NCBI GenBank assembly: GCA_030836925.1
Contig: JAUPLK010000063.1
Coordinates: 1 to 7,921, forward strand
DNA: 7,921 bases
Source: Pseudomonadota bacterium
GTDB taxonomy: Bacteria; Pseudomonadota; Gammaproteobacteria; Steroidobacterales; GCA-2729495
Reading direction: 5' to 3'
Part shown: positions 6,201-7,921 of the stretch, piece after piece
Position numbering within the stretch: position 1 is the first letter of the stretch
Layout of the letters: each line of letters opens with the position of its first letter
Notes under the pieces: model-generated
What the model was told of the DNA's origin: nothing
Databases searched by the model: none
Seen by the model: only the letters and a program-made list of their open reading frames with translations
Position numbers and translations under genes: made by a program

Positions 6201-6689
6201 ATGCTGTCCCATGTGGATGCCAGGAATCAGCCCACCATGGTGGATGTGAGCGGCAAGGCCGTCACGCGCCGCACCGCACATGCCCGGGCTCGGGTGCTGC
6301 TGCCCCCGGTGGTTCGGGCGGCCTTTGCCGGCGGCGACATCCAGACCCCGAAGGGGCCGGTATTCCAGACGGCAATCATTGCCGGCACGATGGGTGCCAA
6401 ACGCACCAGTGAGCTGATTCCCTTCTGTCATCCGATCGGACTCGACGCCTGCCGTATCGAGATCATTCTTGACGAGGCCGGCGACGTGCTCATCGACTGC
6501 AGCACCCGGGTCGAGCACCGCACGGGGGTCGAGATGGAGGCACTCACCGGTGCCAGCATTGCGGCGCTGACCGTCTATGACATGTGCAAGGCGCTGTCGC
6601 ACGAGATCGTGATCGCCGAGGTCCGCCTGATTGCCAAAACCGGCGGCAAGAGCGATTTCAGCGCCCCCGGAGTGGTCGGGCGGTCCTGA
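6201..6689 (+). CDS. moaC: cyclic pyranopterin monophosphate synthase accessory protein MoaC
   Basis: MoaC works after MoaA in the first stage of molybdenum cofactor synthesis, converting the 3',8-cyclo-GTP product into cyclic pyranopterin monophosphate in the cytoplasm. The protein has 162 residues, essentially the length of E. coli MoaC. Conserved elements in order are MVDVSGKAVTRRTA (13-26), K51 in TPKGPVF, AGTMGAKRTSELIPFCHPIG (61-80, with H77), TGVEMEALTGASIAALTVYDMCKAL (108-132, with D127 and K130) and VRLIAKTGGKS (141-151). These match the catalytic lysines, histidine and aspartate positions of the family. A TATAAT box precedes it, and AGGCGAG ends 7 bases before the ATG at 6201; a later ATG at residue 13 would still keep the MVDVS block but has less support. 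moaA, moaD and moaE are not in the window. The mobA-like gene starts 5 bases after its stop, so they are probably cotranscribed. Confidence 0.97.
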   Translation: MLSHVDARNQPTMVDVSGKAVTRRTAHARARVLLPPVVRAAFAGGDIQTPKGPVFQTAIIAGTMGAKRTSELIPFCHPIGLDACRIEIILDEAGDVLIDCSTRVEHRTGVEMEALTGASIAALTVYDMCKALSHEIVIAEVRLIAKTGGKSDFSAPGVVGRS

Positions 6690-6694
6690 GTCCC

Positions 6695-7333
6695 ATGCAG
6701 GGGGTCGGCAAACCGCCACTTTTGCGCGGACTGGTGCTGGCGGGCGGGCGCAGTCAGCGCATGGGCCATGACAAGGCCGCGATCTTCATCGATGACGCGA
6801 CGCTGCTGGAGCGGACGGTGGCCTTGCTCGATGGCTGTGTCGCCAGCGTGAGCGTGTCGGTGCGCGCCGATCAGGCCGATGACCAGCTGCGGCGGCAATA
6901 TCCCTTGCTGCTGGATACGGGAGTTGATCTCGGGCCAGCCAATGGCCTGCGGGCAGCACATCTCGGCGATCCGGCTGCGGCGTGGCTGGTGCTCGCCTGC
7001 GACATGCCCGGCCTCGACCGGCAGGCCATCTCGGCGCTGGTCGCAGCACGTGATCCGGTGCGCGCGGCGACGAGCTGGCGCAGCCCTGTGGATGGCTTGC
7101 CGGAGCCGTTGTGTGCGATCTGGGAACCCGCTACGCTGGCGCGCCTCGCCAGCCTCGTTGCCGCCGCCGGGCGCCCTGTCAGCCCGCGTGCCTTGCTGGC
7201 AGAGAGTGACACCCTGTTGCTGGATGCACCGTGGCCGGCCGTGCTGCTCAACCTGAACACGCCTGCCGAACTGGACCGATACCGGAAAGAGAAACATGGC
7301 CACCAGCCGCAAGAAAAGCCCGACCAAGCGTAA
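6695..7333 (+). CDS. mobA: MobA-like molybdenum cofactor guanylyltransferase (NTP-transferase fold)
   Basis: MobA attaches GMP from GTP to molybdopterin, making the guanine dinucleotide cofactor used by DMSO reductase-family enzymes. The protein has 212 residues, a little longer than typical. The nucleotide-binding N-terminus reads LRGLVLAGGRSQRMGHDKAA (10-29), followed by TLLERTVALL (36-45), DLGPANGLRAAH (78-89), LACDMPGLD (100-108; D103 likely binds Mg2+), LPEPLCAIWEP (135-145) and LLNLNTPAEL (184-193). Together these are the MobA-like order. One departure is GPANGL where most MobA proteins have GPLAGI. The related enzyme MocA, making the cytosine form, has the same fold, so nucleotide specificity cannot be fixed by eye; position after moaC favours molybdenum cofactor work. 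I chose the ATG at 6695, 5 bases after the moaC stop, since upstream in-frame codons would overlap moaC. The last 38 bases overlap folE, so the final 12 or so residues are probably an unconserved tail. Confidence 0.87.
   Translation: MQGVGKPPLLRGLVLAGGRSQRMGHDKAAIFIDDATLLERTVALLDGCVASVSVSVRADQADDQLRRQYPLLLDTGVDLGPANGLRAAHLGDPAAAWLVLACDMPGLDRQAISALVAARDPVRAATSWRSPVDGLPEPLCAIWEPATLARLASLVAAAGRPVSPRALLAESDTLLLDAPWPAVLLNLNTPAELDRYRKEKHGHQPQEKPDQA
7284..7291 (+). promoter_or_regulatory. ribosome binding site of folE (inside mobA)
   Basis: The sequence GGAAAGAG lies 4 bases before the folE ATG at 7296, within the end of the mobA-like gene. It supports the overlapping start and suggests coupled translation. 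Confidence 0.55.
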
Positions 7334-7904
7334 GCCGAGCCGCGAGGAGGCGGAGGCTGCCGTGCGCACCTTGCTGGCCTGGGTGGGTGAAGATCCTGCC
7401 CGTCGCGGCCTGCAAAAGACGCCCGGACGTTTCCTCGGTGCCTACGAGGACTGGTTTGCCGGCTACAAGGTCGATCCCCATGCGCTGCTGGGTACCTCGT
7501 TTCACCAGGTCGAGCGCTACGACCGGATCGTTGCCCTCACGCACATCGATTTCGAATCCCACTGTGAACACCATGTCGCGCCGGTGATCGGCGTCGCGCA
7601 TGTGGCCTACCTGCCGGACCGCCGACTGGCGGGCATCAGCAAGCTGGTGCGGGTGGTGGAGGCCTTTACCCGGCGCATGATCGTGCAGGAAAAGCTCACC
7701 GCAGACATCGCGCTGTGCTTCCAGCAGGTGCTCGAACCGCGCGGCGTGGCGGTGATCATCGAGGCACAGCATCACTGCATGACCACGCGCGGCGTGCATC
7801 GTGACAACGTGCGCATGACCACCAGCGAAATGCTGGGCAAGTTCAGGGACGATGACCGTATCCGTGCCGAGTTTTTCGGTGCCATCGCGCGCCGTGAGCG
7901 TTGA
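7296..7904 (+). CDS. folE: GTP cyclohydrolase I, type I (zinc enzyme)
   Basis: FolE opens GTP to give 7,8-dihydroneopterin triphosphate, the first committed step of folate synthesis, and can also feed other pterin and deazapurine routes. The protein has 202 residues. After a lysine-rich N-terminus come EEAEAAVRTLLAWVGEDPARRGLQKTP split by the helical region, TPGRFLGAYEDWF (42-54), HIDFESHCEHHVAPVIG (83-99), LAGISKLVRVVEAFTRR (111-127), QEKLTADIA (131-139) and QHHCMTTRGV (158-167). Zinc ligands C90, H93 and C161 line up with C110, H113 and C181 of the E. coli enzyme, and the cyclohydrolase signature around 159-166 is intact. It is complete, ending with TGA at 7902-7904. The basic N-terminal 14 residues lie mostly in the overlap with mobA and are unlikely to be conserved. 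Being third in the unit it is probably cotranscribed with moaC and mobA; another gene may follow beyond the right edge. Confidence 0.97.
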   Translation: MATSRKKSPTKRKPSREEAEAAVRTLLAWVGEDPARRGLQKTPGRFLGAYEDWFAGYKVDPHALLGTSFHQVERYDRIVALTHIDFESHCEHHVAPVIGVAHVAYLPDRRLAGISKLVRVVEAFTRRMIVQEKLTADIALCFQQVLEPRGVAVIIEAQHHCMTTRGVHRDNVRMTTSEMLGKFRDDDRIRAEFFGAIARRER

Positions 7905-7921
7905 GCAGCTGACATGAGCCG

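Noticed and set aside
6575..7369. 264-codon minus-strand open frame opposite moaC, mobA and folE
   Set aside because: It spans the ends of three real genes and has no family resemblance or ribosome binding site that I can see.
7914..7921. ATGAGCCG at the right edge as the start of a further gene
   Set aside because: Only 8 bases are visible and no ribosome binding site is clear, so nothing can be supported.

Overview
This is a gap-poor, GC-rich stretch of core chromosome from a proteobacterium, most likely a gammaproteobacterium of the Xanthomonadales/Nevskiales/Steroidobacter sort. A betaproteobacterium cannot be excluded from the sequence alone. There are no mobile elements, tRNAs, CRISPR arrays or composition breaks. 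Nearly every base lies in one of ten genes, and no non-coding stretch exceeds about 130 bases.

Positions 1-3905 (minus strand) hold a cbb3-type cytochrome c oxidase operon, read right to left: ccoN, ccoO, ccoQ, ccoP, a small two-helix membrane protein of unknown function, then ccoG cut by the left edge. The genes overlap or are separated by 1-29 bases. The four structural subunits carry their expected haem and copper ligands, so the window encodes a complete high-affinity terminal oxidase plus the start of its assembly set. A promoter-like sequence with an FNR-like palindrome lies just upstream of ccoN.

Positions 4037-6079 (minus strand) hold a leuC-leuD type pair, the large and small subunits of an aconitase-superfamily hydro-lyase. 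No leuB or leuA is adjacent. Several motifs look like the second, paralogous LeuCD group rather than the standard leucine-pathway enzyme, so the substrate is uncertain.

Positions 6201-7904 (plus strand) hold moaC, a mobA-like nucleotidyltransferase gene and folE. They are tightly packed, and the last two overlap by 38 bases. All three act on GTP or on GTP-derived pterins: MoaC in molybdopterin precursor synthesis, MobA in attaching GMP to molybdopterin, and FolE in the first step of folate synthesis. This unit is divergent from leuCD and shares a 121-base intergenic region with back-to-back promoter-like hexamers.

I did not find a convincing undescribed system. The items most worth a second look are the small membrane gene inside the cco operon, the non-canonical LeuCD pair, and the GTP/pterin gene cluster.
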